DNA from: JBNKHG01 sp050290225
GTDB taxonomy: Bacteria; Pseudomonadota; Gammaproteobacteria; Pseudomonadales; Cellvibrionaceae
Assembly (NCBI GenBank): GCA_050290225.1
Contig: JBNKHG010000002.1
Coordinates: forward strand, 1-64,000
Direction: 5' to 3'
Length of the DNA stretch: 64,000 nt
Position 1 is the first letter of the stretch, and each line of letters starts with the position of its first letter. The translations under genes and the position numbers were made by a program. Positions 16,762 through 25,644 of the stretch are shown here, one piece after another. The notes beneath the pieces were generated by a model. That model had not been told where the DNA came from. It made no database searches and saw nothing but the letters and a program-made list of their open reading frames with translations.

Positions 16762-18789
16762 TTACACACCTTGGTATTCAACACGTTGTCGATTAATGAC
16801 AGCGGACAAACCGGCTAAAGCGTCTTGTGTTGAAAACATCCAATTCAACCCGTCCAACTCCAACTGCAGTGCCTGGTCCAATGCCCTATCAGCGCCTTCA
16901 TCGATAAGTTCCATCGCTTTCTTCAACGCCAGTGGCGCCTTGCTTTTGAGCATTTTTTCGTAACGCTTGAATAGTGTCTGATCAAATAATGTCGCCGTCA
17001 ATACACCATTGAAATCCTCAAATTCGGCTTCAGGTAATTGAGCGGACGCGGCGGTGACATCACTCACATCAAGCGCCGCAACTTCGGCCAACGAACTGAC
17101 CTCTTCCACGACGTCATCGATCAAACCATAGTCCTTTGCCTGATTCACATCCAATGTCGCGCCCGTGGCCACCAGGAATTTTGCCAGGCCTTTGCCCACA
17201 AGTCGCGTGGTTCTTTGCGTGCCGCCGAGACCGGGGTAAATGCCTATACCGGTTTCGGGAAATGCAGCCGTCAAACGCCGGGTTGCTATCCGGTGCTGGC
17301 AGGCGAGCGCCAATTCCAGGCCACCCCCCAATGCCAGACCATCCAACAAAGCGATTGTCTGTTTCGAGGAGCCCGCTATACGGGCAAACAGTCTTTGTCC
17401 CTTCCGGGTGAAGTTAACGATATTGTCGATGGTACCGTTACGAATATTTTCAATAAAAAACTTGATATCCGCGCCCGCCACGAAAGCCTTTCCGCGACCA
17501 AACAGAATGATTTTTTCAATGTTTTCGTTATTCTCCAGTGAGGAGAAGCAATCATCCAATTGGGAGACCACGCCTTCATTCAAGGCATTCATCGCATCGG
17601 GGCGGTTAAATTCGATCAGACCGGTTGTCCCAACCACATGGGTTTTGACATGCCAAACTTTAAGCTCACTGGCTCTGGCGGTATCTGCCAGAATTGCCGG
17701 CAGTGGTTGGTCCCATTTTTGAAAGGTACTGCCAATGATATCGGTGGTCTCCGCCAAGCCATATTGTTGCATCAACTCAAACGGTCCGACAGGCCAGCTC
17801 AAACCGAGCCTGGCGCCCAGGTCGGTATCGCTGGCATCGGCAACCTTTTCACTCACCATTTGGGCCGCAACTCCCAGGGTAATCCCCAACAACCGCTTTT
17901 TTATCTGGTCAACATTGTCGCTTGTCCCTGACTGAATGAGAGCGATGGAGGAGCAATCCCAGTCTTCGCCACTGTCTACCTGTTTCCTGAGACTAGCCGA
18001 GGGAGCATACATGGGTCCAAATTGCGCCGCGAGGGTTTCCGCCGCATGGAACGTAATAGGCACCCCGGTTGCATTCATAAGGGCAAATGGCCCCATACCC
18101 ACCTGAAACACCTCTTCAGCAACCTGGTCGATGACGGCGATGCTGCCGAGTCCCTCTTCCAGGAGGCGGGTAGCTTCGTTCATCCAGGGAACAAAAAACC
18201 GGTTAACTGCAAAACCGTAGGCATCGGCGACAACGATGGGCGCTTTTTCCTTACTGTAATAGAAGGCTACCAACCTTTCAACGACGTCGTCCGCGGTATC
18301 CCTTCCGGGAATTACCTCAATCAACTTGTTTTTGGCTGCATGGTAGAAATAATGAACGCCGACAAACCGGCTGCGGTTGCCCAGTACCGAACCCAGCTCT
18401 GTGATTGAGAACGAAGAAGTATTAGACGCTATTATGCAGCTTTCGCTGACGACCGATTCAACACGGCGAAATACTTCCTGTTTTACCTCAAAATTTTCAA
18501 ATACGGCCTCTACGACAAAATCACAGCGCGCTATGGCCTGATAGTCCGTAGAACAGTGCAATTGGGTAAGTATCTGCGCTTTCTGCTCGCTGGAAATTAT
18601 GCGGCGTTCGGCAGCTTCCGAGAGAGAGCTGTCAATATTGTTCAAACCACGATCGAGGCCTTGCTGCTGATTGTCGATCAGAACCACTGATAACCCTTTC
18701 ATCAAAAAGTGCTGGGTAATCGCGGCACCCATGGTTCCGGCACCAATTACTGCAACCTGATTTATCGTGTTGGATTTGGTCACTGTCAT
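16762..18789 (-). CDS. 3-hydroxyacyl-CoA dehydrogenase/enoyl-CoA hydratase fusion, reversed domain order
   Basis: 675-residue bifunctional protein. The dehydrogenase comes first (Rossmann GAGTMGAAITQ at about residues 16-26, SNTSSFSIT, two helical 3HCDH segments) and the crotonase last (AFVAGADIKFF, GLALGGGLELALACQHRIA, FPETGIGIYPGLGGTQRT, both catalytic Glu present). Classical FadB has the opposite order; dehydrogenase-first proteins are known mainly from archaea and some anaerobic or aromatic degraders. It would hydrate an enoyl-CoA and oxidise the product to the 3-oxoacyl-CoA used by the neighbouring thiolase. No acyl-CoA dehydrogenase is nearby, so an already unsaturated substrate is likely. 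Confidence 0.9.
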   Translation of the reverse strand: MTVTKSNTINQVAVIGAGTMGAAITQHFLMKGLSVVLIDNQQQGLDRGLNNIDSSLSEAAERRIISSEQKAQILTQLHCSTDYQAIARCDFVVEAVFENFEVKQEVFRRVESVVSESCIIASNTSSFSITELGSVLGNRSRFVGVHYFYHAAKNKLIEVIPGRDTADDVVERLVAFYYSKEKAPIVVADAYGFAVNRFFVPWMNEATRLLEEGLGSIAVIDQVAEEVFQVGMGPFALMNATGVPITFHAAETLAAQFGPMYAPSASLRKQVDSGEDWDCSSIALIQSGTSDNVDQIKKRLLGITLGVAAQMVSEKVADASDTDLGARLGLSWPVGPFELMQQYGLAETTDIIGSTFQKWDQPLPAILADTARASELKVWHVKTHVVGTTGLIEFNRPDAMNALNEGVVSQLDDCFSSLENNENIEKIILFGRGKAFVAGADIKFFIENIRNGTIDNIVNFTRKGQRLFARIAGSSKQTIALLDGLALGGGLELALACQHRIATRRLTAAFPETGIGIYPGLGGTQRTTRLVGKGLAKFLVATGATLDVNQAKDYGLIDDVVEEVSSLAEVAALDVSDVTAASAQLPEAEFEDFNGVLTATLFDQTLFKRYEKMLKSKAPLALKKAMELIDEGADRALDQALQLELDGLNWMFSTQDALAGLSAVINRQRVEYQGV

Positions 18790-18904
18790 CTATTCCTGTT
18801 AGTCCTAATTCTGTCAATCTTTGTCGAGGTCATTGGCACGGTTTTACCCAAACGACCTTTTCAACCATAATCTGTAACCGGCAAGTTCAAACTCAACGCC
18901 CGGG

Positions 18905-20110
18905 CTAGCGATTATCAACCTGAATCACCAGCGCCATGGCGCTGTCACCAGCGGCACACCCCTGATACAGGCCATACCCTCCACCGGCTATCACCAACTC
19001 TTCAATCAATTCGATAATGGCGCGCAAACCGGTCGGGCTTTGAGGGTGCCCCCAAATTAACGAGCAACCATAGTTATTCATTTTCTCCACATCGATTCCG
19101 GTTTCCCTGGCAAAGACCAAATCATTAACGGCGAAGGGGTTATGGGACTTGATCGCCGCCATTTGATCGATAGAAACACCCGCGTTTTTTAACGCCATTT
19201 GAGCAGCCGGAATTGTCGCCTCGGGCATATAAGCCAAATCCACGCGCCCACTACCGAACCCCAGTACCCGTATGCGAATAGCGGAATCTTTGCTGAGGGC
19301 CTTCGCCTTATCCGGGGTCGCCATAATCAAGGCAGCATTGCCGTCCGCAGGGTGCGTCTGTCCACCAAATGTAACACTGCCTTCGGGCTTCACCGGTCTC
19401 AGTCTGGCCAGCCCCTCTGAGGTGGACAAGGTTAGCCCTTCATCCCCGGACAGAGTGGCAATCACTTTTTTGTAGTTTGTGCTTGGCACCTCAAAAGGCA
19501 GAGTCATGTAGCGACGTTGGAAGGCATTGTTATCCGCCGTTGCCATGCGGTACTGCTCTACCCGTCTCAATACCAGTTCATGCTGCATTTCCGTGCTGAT
19601 ATCGTGTTTTCTCGCTACATTCTCTGCCGTATCCAACATCGCGTGACCGCCCAAAGGGTCGCAACCGAAATTGTCCAACACCCAGTCTTCGTGAGTACCG
19701 GTGCCACCCGGACCCTGAGGGTTGGGATAGTAGAGGTGAGGTCCATTTGAGCAACGATCGGCGGTAACCACCAACGCACAACTGGCCAGGCCTGAACCAA
19801 TCTCCTGCGTCGCATTAAGCACGCTTCTTACACCGGTCGCACAAGCTTGGCCAACCATCGGACCAGACACATCATTCGCCCCTATCAATCCCATCAACCA
19901 GGGAACACCGTAAAAGGAATGTCGCTGAGGTACCGAAGTTCCCAATACCGCATAGTCAAATGCTTGTGCCGAAATGTTGCGTTTGTCTAATTCCTGCTTT
20001 GCCACGTGGGCGGAAAATTCAATGGCATGACAATGTGACAGGCTACCCTGCCATTTTGAAAAAGGGGTCGACCAGTAAGCTCCGTAGGGTATTTCCGGCG
20101 TAGGTATCAT
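18905..20110 (-). CDS. Divergent thiolase (possible 3-oxo-aryl-propionyl-CoA thiolase)
   Basis: 401-residue thiolase-superfamily protein. The nucleophile lies in VGQACATGVRS (about Cys89), the His in CSLIWGHPQSPTGLR and the second Cys in YQGCAAGDSAMAL. The usual NEAFA motif is replaced by HNPFA, placing it in a sub-branch distinct from PaaJ or FadA. It opens the unit that continues with the HAD-crotonase fusion 115 bases downstream and the ligase. In that context it would release acetyl-CoA from an aryl 3-oxoacyl-CoA, giving benzoyl-CoA or a ring-substituted analogue. Substrate is inferred. Confidence 0.85.
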   Translation of the reverse strand: MIPTPEIPYGAYWSTPFSKWQGSLSHCHAIEFSAHVAKQELDKRNISAQAFDYAVLGTSVPQRHSFYGVPWLMGLIGANDVSGPMVGQACATGVRSVLNATQEIGSGLASCALVVTADRCSNGPHLYYPNPQGPGGTGTHEDWVLDNFGCDPLGGHAMLDTAENVARKHDISTEMQHELVLRRVEQYRMATADNNAFQRRYMTLPFEVPSTNYKKVIATLSGDEGLTLSTSEGLARLRPVKPEGSVTFGGQTHPADGNAALIMATPDKAKALSKDSAIRIRVLGFGSGRVDLAYMPEATIPAAQMALKNAGVSIDQMAAIKSHNPFAVNDLVFARETGIDVEKMNNYGCSLIWGHPQSPTGLRAIIELIEELVIAGGGYGLYQGCAAGDSAMALVIQVDNR

Positions 20111-20332
20111 TATCTAACCTCGTATTATTGAAATCGTGTCGGCGGTAGAACGTCGATTGTTTCGATATGGGCCATGCTTTTTTTGAGTTTACGGCTCGCA
20201 ATTCGATTTAAAATCTGAAAAACACCAAGCTCATATCCACTCGATAATAAGGAAATTTTCGTCAATCCCGGCTGTAGTATCAATAGCATAAAATCAGGTT
20301 AAAATTAGCAAAAAGTAAGTATCCTGAAGCAC

Positions 20333-20371
20333 CAAAAAAAAGGCCCCGCACTCTTATGAGTGAGGGGCCCT
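20333..20371 (-). terminator. Intrinsic terminator after the first TonB-dependent receptor gene
   Basis: Left arm AGGCCCCGCACTC (20341-20353) pairs with GAGTGAGGGGCCT (20358-20370) with one mismatch and a TTAT loop. On the minus strand it is followed by a run of U (A-tract 20333-20341). It lies just past the receptor stop codon. Confidence 0.85.
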
Positions 20372-20391
20372 GCATGCATCATTCAAATGAA

Positions 20392-22749
20392 TCAGAAAAG
20401 GTATTTAGCACTCAACGTCCACTCACGACCTCTGGCATAGGTAACCTCGGAATAGGAAGAGGCTTCTCTGATTGCAGTGTTACCTGCCAGACGATAAAGC
20501 TCATCGGTCAGATTGCTGACAGAAGCGGCCACCCGCCACTTTTCTGAGGCGGAGTCCCAGATCATCGAGGCATTGACGATATCGTAGGCGTCTTGAGCAA
20601 TCTCCTCGGAATTCAGTGCATCGAATACAACGTCGTCCCGATAAGACCAGTCAAGTCGTGGTGTCAGTGTGCCCGCCTCCCCTAAGTCGAAGCTGTAGGC
20701 AATACCAATGTTCGCACTCAAATCCGGCACATGGGGCATCTTATTGCTCAGCAGTACGCCACCCGCCTGAAGCTCATCACTAAGCTCCTTGTACTCCGCA
20801 TCAACGTATCCGATTCCTCCAACAATCTGAACTGCAGAGTTGGGTACCCAGGTCCACTCCAGTTCAAGGCCGTCGATCTGTGCTTCACCCGCATTGAACA
20901 CGATGGGCGCGAAATCCTCGCGAATGACAAACTGGAGATCGGCATAGTCGGTTGTAAAGAGGGCGCCATTGAGCCGCAGCGTATTATTGAGGAGATCCGC
21001 CTTGAATCCCAATTCAATGGTTTCTGCCGTCTCCGGCTCAAACGACCTTACCGTTGCGCCCGGCTTGATATTGCGGGCATTAAATCCACCACTCTTGAAG
21101 CCTTCTGAGTAGCTGGCATAGATCATTACATCTTCATTCAACTGGTACGAGAAATTAACCATGGGCGTGGTGTCTGAGTAGGTTTCCTCCACAAACTCCT
21201 GTGGAAAGAACAGAACACCCGCTGGCACGATGGCGGCGGTGCCCCCACCCCCCAAGGTTGGATAAACATTGCCGTCGAACGGATGAACATATCCGCCCAT
21301 GCCGTCAGATTCGCTCGCGGCCACGGGGAATACGTACGTGGACTCGGTGAATTGCAAAGGTTTAAATGCTTTGTTCTCTTCAGTCCACCGCAATCCCAAA
21401 GTCATACTCAGATCGCTGGTGAGGTCGTAAGTCAACTGTCCAAAGACGGCCTGAGAGTCATTTTCCACAAGTCCGCCTGAATTGAATGTGCCCACGGCAA
21501 CCGGCACATAATAATCATCAGTGGCGCTCTCTTCGAAATAGTAAAGTCCAACCAACCAGTTCAGGCGGTCTTCCATCGCCGTCCCGGAGAACTGAAACTC
21601 CTGACTGAATTGATCCTGGGTATCGTCATTGCGGGTGTGCAAAATAGTCAATGGCGTATTATCGGCATCCCGTGAACCCGTCCATTCCATATCGCGATAG
21701 GCGGTAATGGACTTGATCGTCGCCCAATCCGTATCCCAGGTCACGGTCAAATTGGAGCCCCAACTCTCAAAGTAGGACTCCACTTCGAAAGTACCGTAAT
21801 TTCCATAAGGGCCCGCGTCCCAATCCCGATTGGCACAACGATCTTGCAGAGAGGGATCTAAACCGGCACAACCGCTGCCTACAAGCACCCCCCCGGCAGC
21901 CAGATTGGCAAACAGGTTGGGTGCCAGACCATTAAAAGAGATAGGCGCTCCATTCTCTTCTTCCTTGACGTAATCTGCGGAGAAATAGACTTCGACCTTT
22001 TCCGAGGCGTCCCATTCGGCCGCGAAACGGCCACCAACGCTGTCATCATCACCCAAATCGGTACCGTCCAGGACACGCTCGACATAGCCATCCCTACTCC
22101 TGGAACCCAGAGATACCGAGGTACGCAGAGTATCGCTGACGGGCATATCGAGAGAAGCCTGAACATCAAACCGATTGTCGCTGCCAATTTTCACCTCGAG
22201 GCTGCCACCGGCTTCGTCGGAGGGTCGACGAGTGGTCAGGTTTATCGCACCGCCAATGGTGTTGCGACCAAACAGGGTTCCCTGGGGACCACGCAGGATT
22301 TCCACTTGAGCCAGATCGACAAAGTTTAAGGTGGCACCGACAGAACGAGCCATATAGACCTCGTCGATGTAGAGTCCCACACCGGGATCTGTCGAAGGCA
22401 GGAATTCAGTTTGACCAATGCCGCGAATAAAAATTTGCGAGGAAGCATTGTTGCCCGCGGAAGGTGCGTGAGAGGAAAAGGAAAGATTGGGCGTAACCTG
22501 AGTCAGCTGATCGGTGGAATCAATCTGGCGATTTTTCATATCTTCCGCAGTGAAAGCCGCCACCGATATCGGCGTGTCCTGCAGACTTTCTTCCCGCTTT
22601 CGGGCCGTTACAACGACCTCCTCTAAAGCAAATCCGCTCTGGGCGGCATAAACATCGCTGACTGGGAAAGCGATTGGGACAAGCGCTCCGCTCATTACGA
22701 CAATCCGGCTATGCTCCCCGACAGCGGTAACTATTCTTTTTACGCTCAT
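20392..22749 (-). CDS. TonB-dependent outer-membrane receptor of the benzoate cluster
   Basis: 785-residue receptor with a signal peptide ending near VSDVYA, a TonB box EEVVVTA, a plug domain (QIFIRGIG, VEILRGPQGTLFGRNTIGGAINL) and a C-terminal beta-barrel ending ...LSAKYLF. ATG 22749 is preferred over 22779 because GAGGAG precedes it. It is divergent from the benzoate-CoA ligase and its upstream region carries three copies of the BoxR-like motif. This suggests it imports an aromatic substrate or precursor and is induced with the pathway. Substrate is inferred from context only. Confidence 0.9.
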   Translation of the reverse strand: MSVKRIVTAVGEHSRIVVMSGALVPIAFPVSDVYAAQSGFALEEVVVTARKREESLQDTPISVAAFTAEDMKNRQIDSTDQLTQVTPNLSFSSHAPSAGNNASSQIFIRGIGQTEFLPSTDPGVGLYIDEVYMARSVGATLNFVDLAQVEILRGPQGTLFGRNTIGGAINLTTRRPSDEAGGSLEVKIGSDNRFDVQASLDMPVSDTLRTSVSLGSRSRDGYVERVLDGTDLGDDDSVGGRFAAEWDASEKVEVYFSADYVKEEENGAPISFNGLAPNLFANLAAGGVLVGSGCAGLDPSLQDRCANRDWDAGPYGNYGTFEVESYFESWGSNLTVTWDTDWATIKSITAYRDMEWTGSRDADNTPLTILHTRNDDTQDQFSQEFQFSGTAMEDRLNWLVGLYYFEESATDDYYVPVAVGTFNSGGLVENDSQAVFGQLTYDLTSDLSMTLGLRWTEENKAFKPLQFTESTYVFPVAASESDGMGGYVHPFDGNVYPTLGGGGTAAIVPAGVLFFPQEFVEETYSDTTPMVNFSYQLNEDVMIYASYSEGFKSGGFNARNIKPGATVRSFEPETAETIELGFKADLLNNTLRLNGALFTTDYADLQFVIREDFAPIVFNAGEAQIDGLELEWTWVPNSAVQIVGGIGYVDAEYKELSDELQAGGVLLSNKMPHVPDLSANIGIAYSFDLGEAGTLTPRLDWSYRDDVVFDALNSEEIAQDAYDIVNASMIWDSASEKWRVAASVSNLTDELYRLAGNTAIREASSYSEVTYARGREWTLSAKYLF

Positions 22750-22813
22750 GAAGTGGCTCCTCGTTCTAAGTCTGCTCACGCAGTTGGCACTGCTTTTTGC
22801 TACAGCGGCCTTA

Positions 22814-22827
22814 TGAAATATATTGCC
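22814..22827. promoter_or_regulatory. Putative BoxR operator, receptor-proximal
   Basis: TGAAATATATTGCC matches 11 of 14 motif positions and lies 65 bases upstream of the receptor start. It is the weakest of the receptor-side copies. Confidence 0.45.
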
Positions 22828-22931
22828 GATTAATTATTATTACACTCGGCTGCAACTGCACTTTATTAGCAGTTTCTAGCGCAGCAACGCCGATCAATCT
22901 ACACCCCGCATTGATTCATGTCAAGAAAATA

Positions 22932-22945
22932 TGCCATATATAGCA
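22932..22945. promoter_or_regulatory. Putative BoxR operator, palindromic copy
   Basis: TGCCATATATAGCA keeps both GCA ends and the TATAT centre (11 of 14) and is a near-perfect palindrome. It starts 23 bases before the next copy. Confidence 0.5.
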
Positions 22946-22954
22946 CCCATAAAT

Positions 22955-22968
22955 TGCACTATATTTCA
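22955..22968. promoter_or_regulatory. Putative BoxR operator, strong receptor-side copy
   Basis: TGCACTATATTTCA matches 13 of 14 positions of the reference copy at 11213. Paired with the site at 22932. Confidence 0.6.
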
Positions 22969-23261
22969 CCATAATTAACCTAGAACGCGCTCTCACCACG
23001 AGCAAAATAGCCTAAATCCACGCAATTCAAGGGGATATAATGACCCTCAATGCTAACGATTGAGCAAAATATGTAACAGAGAAAATTCGATTCATAAATT
23101 ATCCCTTGGCCGCAAGTCACCGGACTTGATTTATTTCTTAAATACCAGCCCCAATATTGCGCTAAAATGCCTTTAACTTCGGGCAAATACAGTCACAGTG
23201 TGTTTTTACCGTTTGTCCTTTGGCTATATTCAGTCTTTTTATTCTAACCGCACTGGCAATA

Positions 23262-23275
23262 TGCACTATATTACC
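23262..23275. promoter_or_regulatory. Putative BoxR operator, ligase-distal
   Basis: TGCACTATATTACC matches 12 of 14 positions and shares the complete left half with the reference copy. It lies about 250 bases upstream of the benzoate-CoA ligase start. Confidence 0.55.
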
Positions 23276-23310
23276 TATTCGCAAACCACCAAAACTCCCC
23301 GACGAAAAAA

Positions 23311-23324
23311 TGCATTAAATTGCA
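23311..23324. promoter_or_regulatory. Putative BoxR operator, ligase-proximal
   Basis: TGCATTAAATTGCA matches 12 of 14 positions with perfect TGCA ends, 49 bases after the previous copy, a spacing near five helical turns. Confidence 0.6.
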
Positions 23325-23441
23325 TGTTAGCGATAAATCGAGTACCCTATTCCCCAAAAGGAGCGCCCAACAACCATGAAAGAGGATGCCGTAAACAGCG
23401 AGCCCCATATAACACTCGATAGCAACAACACGCCTTGACTG

Positions 23442-23513
23442 GCCCAGCGCCCACAGCGAGATACTGCCTGGCGTCTGCGGCGAGAGTCTGCCCAGCGCCT
23501 ATAGCAAGATAGA
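23442..23513. repeat. Three tandem 24-base repeats in the ligase leader
   Basis: Units start at 23442, 23466 and 23490. Units 1 and 3 agree at most positions, and unit 2 differs from unit 1 mostly by transitions (C/T and A/G). The array ends immediately before the ribosome site of the benzoate-CoA ligase gene, so it would lie in the mRNA leader. Confidence 0.7.
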
Positions 23514-23523
23514 GGAGAATGAA

Positions 23524-25116
23524 ATGCCGGAATTGAGCTCAGCCGACCAGAGAACATGTCCCCCCACGCTCAATATTCCCAGTGAATACAACGCGGCTCA
23601 GGATTTAATCGAACGAAATCTCAAGGCCGGCCGCGGCAACAAAATCGCGTTTATCGACGATACAGGCAGCTATACCTACGCAGAAGTAGACAAACGCACT
23701 TCAGCGTTCGCCAATATTTTGCGGGAAATGGGCGTAGGGATGGAGCAACGTGTGCTGATGTGTTTGCATGATACCATTAATTTCCCCACCGTCTTTCTGG
23801 GTGCTATTAAAGCCGGCGTGGTGCCCGTTGCCGTCAATACTCTGCTGACACAGAATGACTATGAATATATGCTCGCGGACAGTCGTGCGCGAATGGCCGT
23901 GGTCTCCGCCGCTCTTTTACCCCTGTTTCAGCCGCTTTTGGAAAAGCTCCCCTTTCTCGAACACATTCTGGTCGCCGATGGGCGCGATCAGGAAAAAAAT
24001 TCGCTGTCGCACCTCATCGCCAACGCTCCCGACACTTATAAGGTGGCCCCCACCAAAGCTGACGATATGTGCTTTTGGCTTTACTCCTCGGGATCCACCG
24101 GTTCTCCCAAGGGTACGGTGCACCTGCACTCCAGTCTGATACAAACGGCTGAATTGTATGCCCGGCCGATACTGGAAATCAGTGAAAACGATGTTGTTTT
24201 CTCCGCCGCCAAACTGTTTTTTGCCTACGGTCTCGGTAATGGCCTTACCTTCCCGATGGCCGTGGGCGCCACCGCGGTGCTGATGGCGGAGCGTCCCACT
24301 CCGGCGTCGGTCTGTATGCGCTTGCGCCAACACCAGCCCACCGTTTTTTACGGGGTCCCCACACTCTATGCCTCCATGCTGGCCAGCCCGGACCTGCCCC
24401 AAAAGAACGAATTGCAACTGCGTTGCTGCACTTCGGCGGGCGAAGCGCTACCGGAAGAGATCGGAAAACGCTGGCGAAAACACTTTGACGTCGACATTCT
24501 CGACGGCATCGGCTCTACCGAAATGCTGCACATATTTTTATCCAATCGACGCAATGAAGTACGTTACGGTACAACTGGCAAGCCGGTCAGCGGCTATCAG
24601 GTGAGGCTGGTGGACGATGAGGGTAATCCGGTGGCGCCGGGAGAGCCGGGTGAGTTGCAGATCGCCGGCCCTACCAGCGCCGTATTTTACTGGAACAACC
24701 GCGAAAAGAGCCGAGCTACCTTCCTGGGACAATGGCTCCGTAGCGGAGACAAGTACATGCAGGACCAGGACGGCTATTACATCTACGCGGGTCGCAGCGA
24801 TGATATGCTTAAGGTGAGCGGCATCTATGTATCGCCCATCGAAGTAGAATCCACTTTGGTTACCCACGAGGCTGTCCTGGAAGCGGCAGTGGTGGGCAAA
24901 GAGGATGACGACCAGCTTATCAAGCCCATTGCCTACATTGTGCTTAAACCAGGCTGCGAACCTTCCGAGGAGTTGGCGTCATCCCTGAAACAACACGTCA
25001 AAGCTCTGCTGGCACCCTACAAATACCCTCGCTGGTTCGAATTTGTCGACGATTTGCCAAAGACCGCCACTGGAAAGATTCAGCGCTTCAAACTGAGAGC
25101 ACTGAATCGCGTTTGA
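23524..25116 (+). CDS. bclA: Benzoate-CoA ligase
   Basis: 530-residue ANL-family ligase that activates benzoate to benzoyl-CoA, the entry step of the pathway. The phosphate loop YSSGSTGSPKG is at residues 187-197, with the downstream YGVPTLYASML and GSTEMLHIFLSNR regions typical of benzoate-CoA ligases, and the C-terminal catalytic lysine in PKTATGKIQRFKLR. A strong ribosome site (AGAGGAG) precedes the ATG. It is divergent from the receptor and 39 bases upstream of the hemerythrin gene, probably co-transcribed. Confidence 0.94.
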   Translation: MPELSSADQRTCPPTLNIPSEYNAAQDLIERNLKAGRGNKIAFIDDTGSYTYAEVDKRTSAFANILREMGVGMEQRVLMCLHDTINFPTVFLGAIKAGVVPVAVNTLLTQNDYEYMLADSRARMAVVSAALLPLFQPLLEKLPFLEHILVADGRDQEKNSLSHLIANAPDTYKVAPTKADDMCFWLYSSGSTGSPKGTVHLHSSLIQTAELYARPILEISENDVVFSAAKLFFAYGLGNGLTFPMAVGATAVLMAERPTPASVCMRLRQHQPTVFYGVPTLYASMLASPDLPQKNELQLRCCTSAGEALPEEIGKRWRKHFDVDILDGIGSTEMLHIFLSNRRNEVRYGTTGKPVSGYQVRLVDDEGNPVAPGEPGELQIAGPTSAVFYWNNREKSRATFLGQWLRSGDKYMQDQDGYYIYAGRSDDMLKVSGIYVSPIEVESTLVTHEAVLEAAVVGKEDDDQLIKPIAYIVLKPGCEPSEELASSLKQHVKALLAPYKYPRWFEFVDDLPKTATGKIQRFKLRALNRV

Positions 25117-25155
25117 TCGCGCCGTGAATATCCCCGACTTAATTTGGAAATAACG

Positions 25156-25644
25156 ATGAACGTGACCATTAACATTATTAAAGACGAGCACCGTTCAATG
25201 GGCGCAGTGCTCAAAGGACTGATTGCTCATGTGGACGACGTCCATGCGGGACGGTCAGAGCCCGATGACCATCTGATCTTAGCGATGCTGGACTACATCC
25301 AGGCATTCCCGGAGCGCTTGCACCACCCCAAAGAGGACGAGTATCTTTTCCGCTTTCTGCGCATGCGTTCCACGGAAAGCCATACCATACTCAATGAACT
25401 CGAAGCTCAACATGCCAAGGGGGCGGATCTCCTCAACAGACTTCGCCAGCAGCTTGAGCAGTATCGTCGCGGTGGCGATTTCTCAGCTTTCGCCGAAGCC
25501 CTCGGAAACTTTGTCGAGTTCCACTTCGAGCATATGCGCCAGGAGGAGGAGGTGGTGCTGCCAATGGCTGAGCGATACCTGACAGCAGAGGATTGGCAAA
25601 CCATCGAGACGGCGTTCAGCGCTAACCTGGACCGCAGCTGGTAA
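25156..25644 (+). CDS. Hemerythrin-domain protein
   Basis: 162-residue four-helix hemerythrin-like protein with the expected diiron ligands: EHRSMG near the N-terminus, LHHPKEDEYLF, LEAQHAKG and FHFEHMRQEEEVVLP. Start is ATG 25156 (GGAAATAACG upstream); an in-frame TTG at 25144 is less likely. It follows the benzoate-CoA ligase on the same strand. A role in O2 or NO binding, or in buffering iron and oxygen for the diiron epoxidase BoxB, is plausible but inferred. Confidence 0.9.
   Translation: MNVTINIIKDEHRSMGAVLKGLIAHVDDVHAGRSEPDDHLILAMLDYIQAFPERLHHPKEDEYLFRFLRMRSTESHTILNELEAQHAKGADLLNRLRQQLEQYRRGGDFSAFAEALGNFVEFHFEHMRQEEEVVLPMAERYLTAEDWQTIETAFSANLDRSW

Larger units (their letters stand above)
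22750..23523. promoter_or_regulatory. 774-base divergent control region between receptor and benzoate-CoA ligase
   Basis: No credible gene is visible. The region is A+T-rich in its middle and holds five copies of the BoxR-like 14-mer (three nearer the receptor, two nearer the ligase) and a 24-base tandem repeat just before the ligase ribosome site AGAGGAG. Confidence 0.65.

Noticed and set aside
23442..23513. CRISPR-like repeats
   Set aside because: The units are directly adjacent with no spacers and no cas genes occur in the window.
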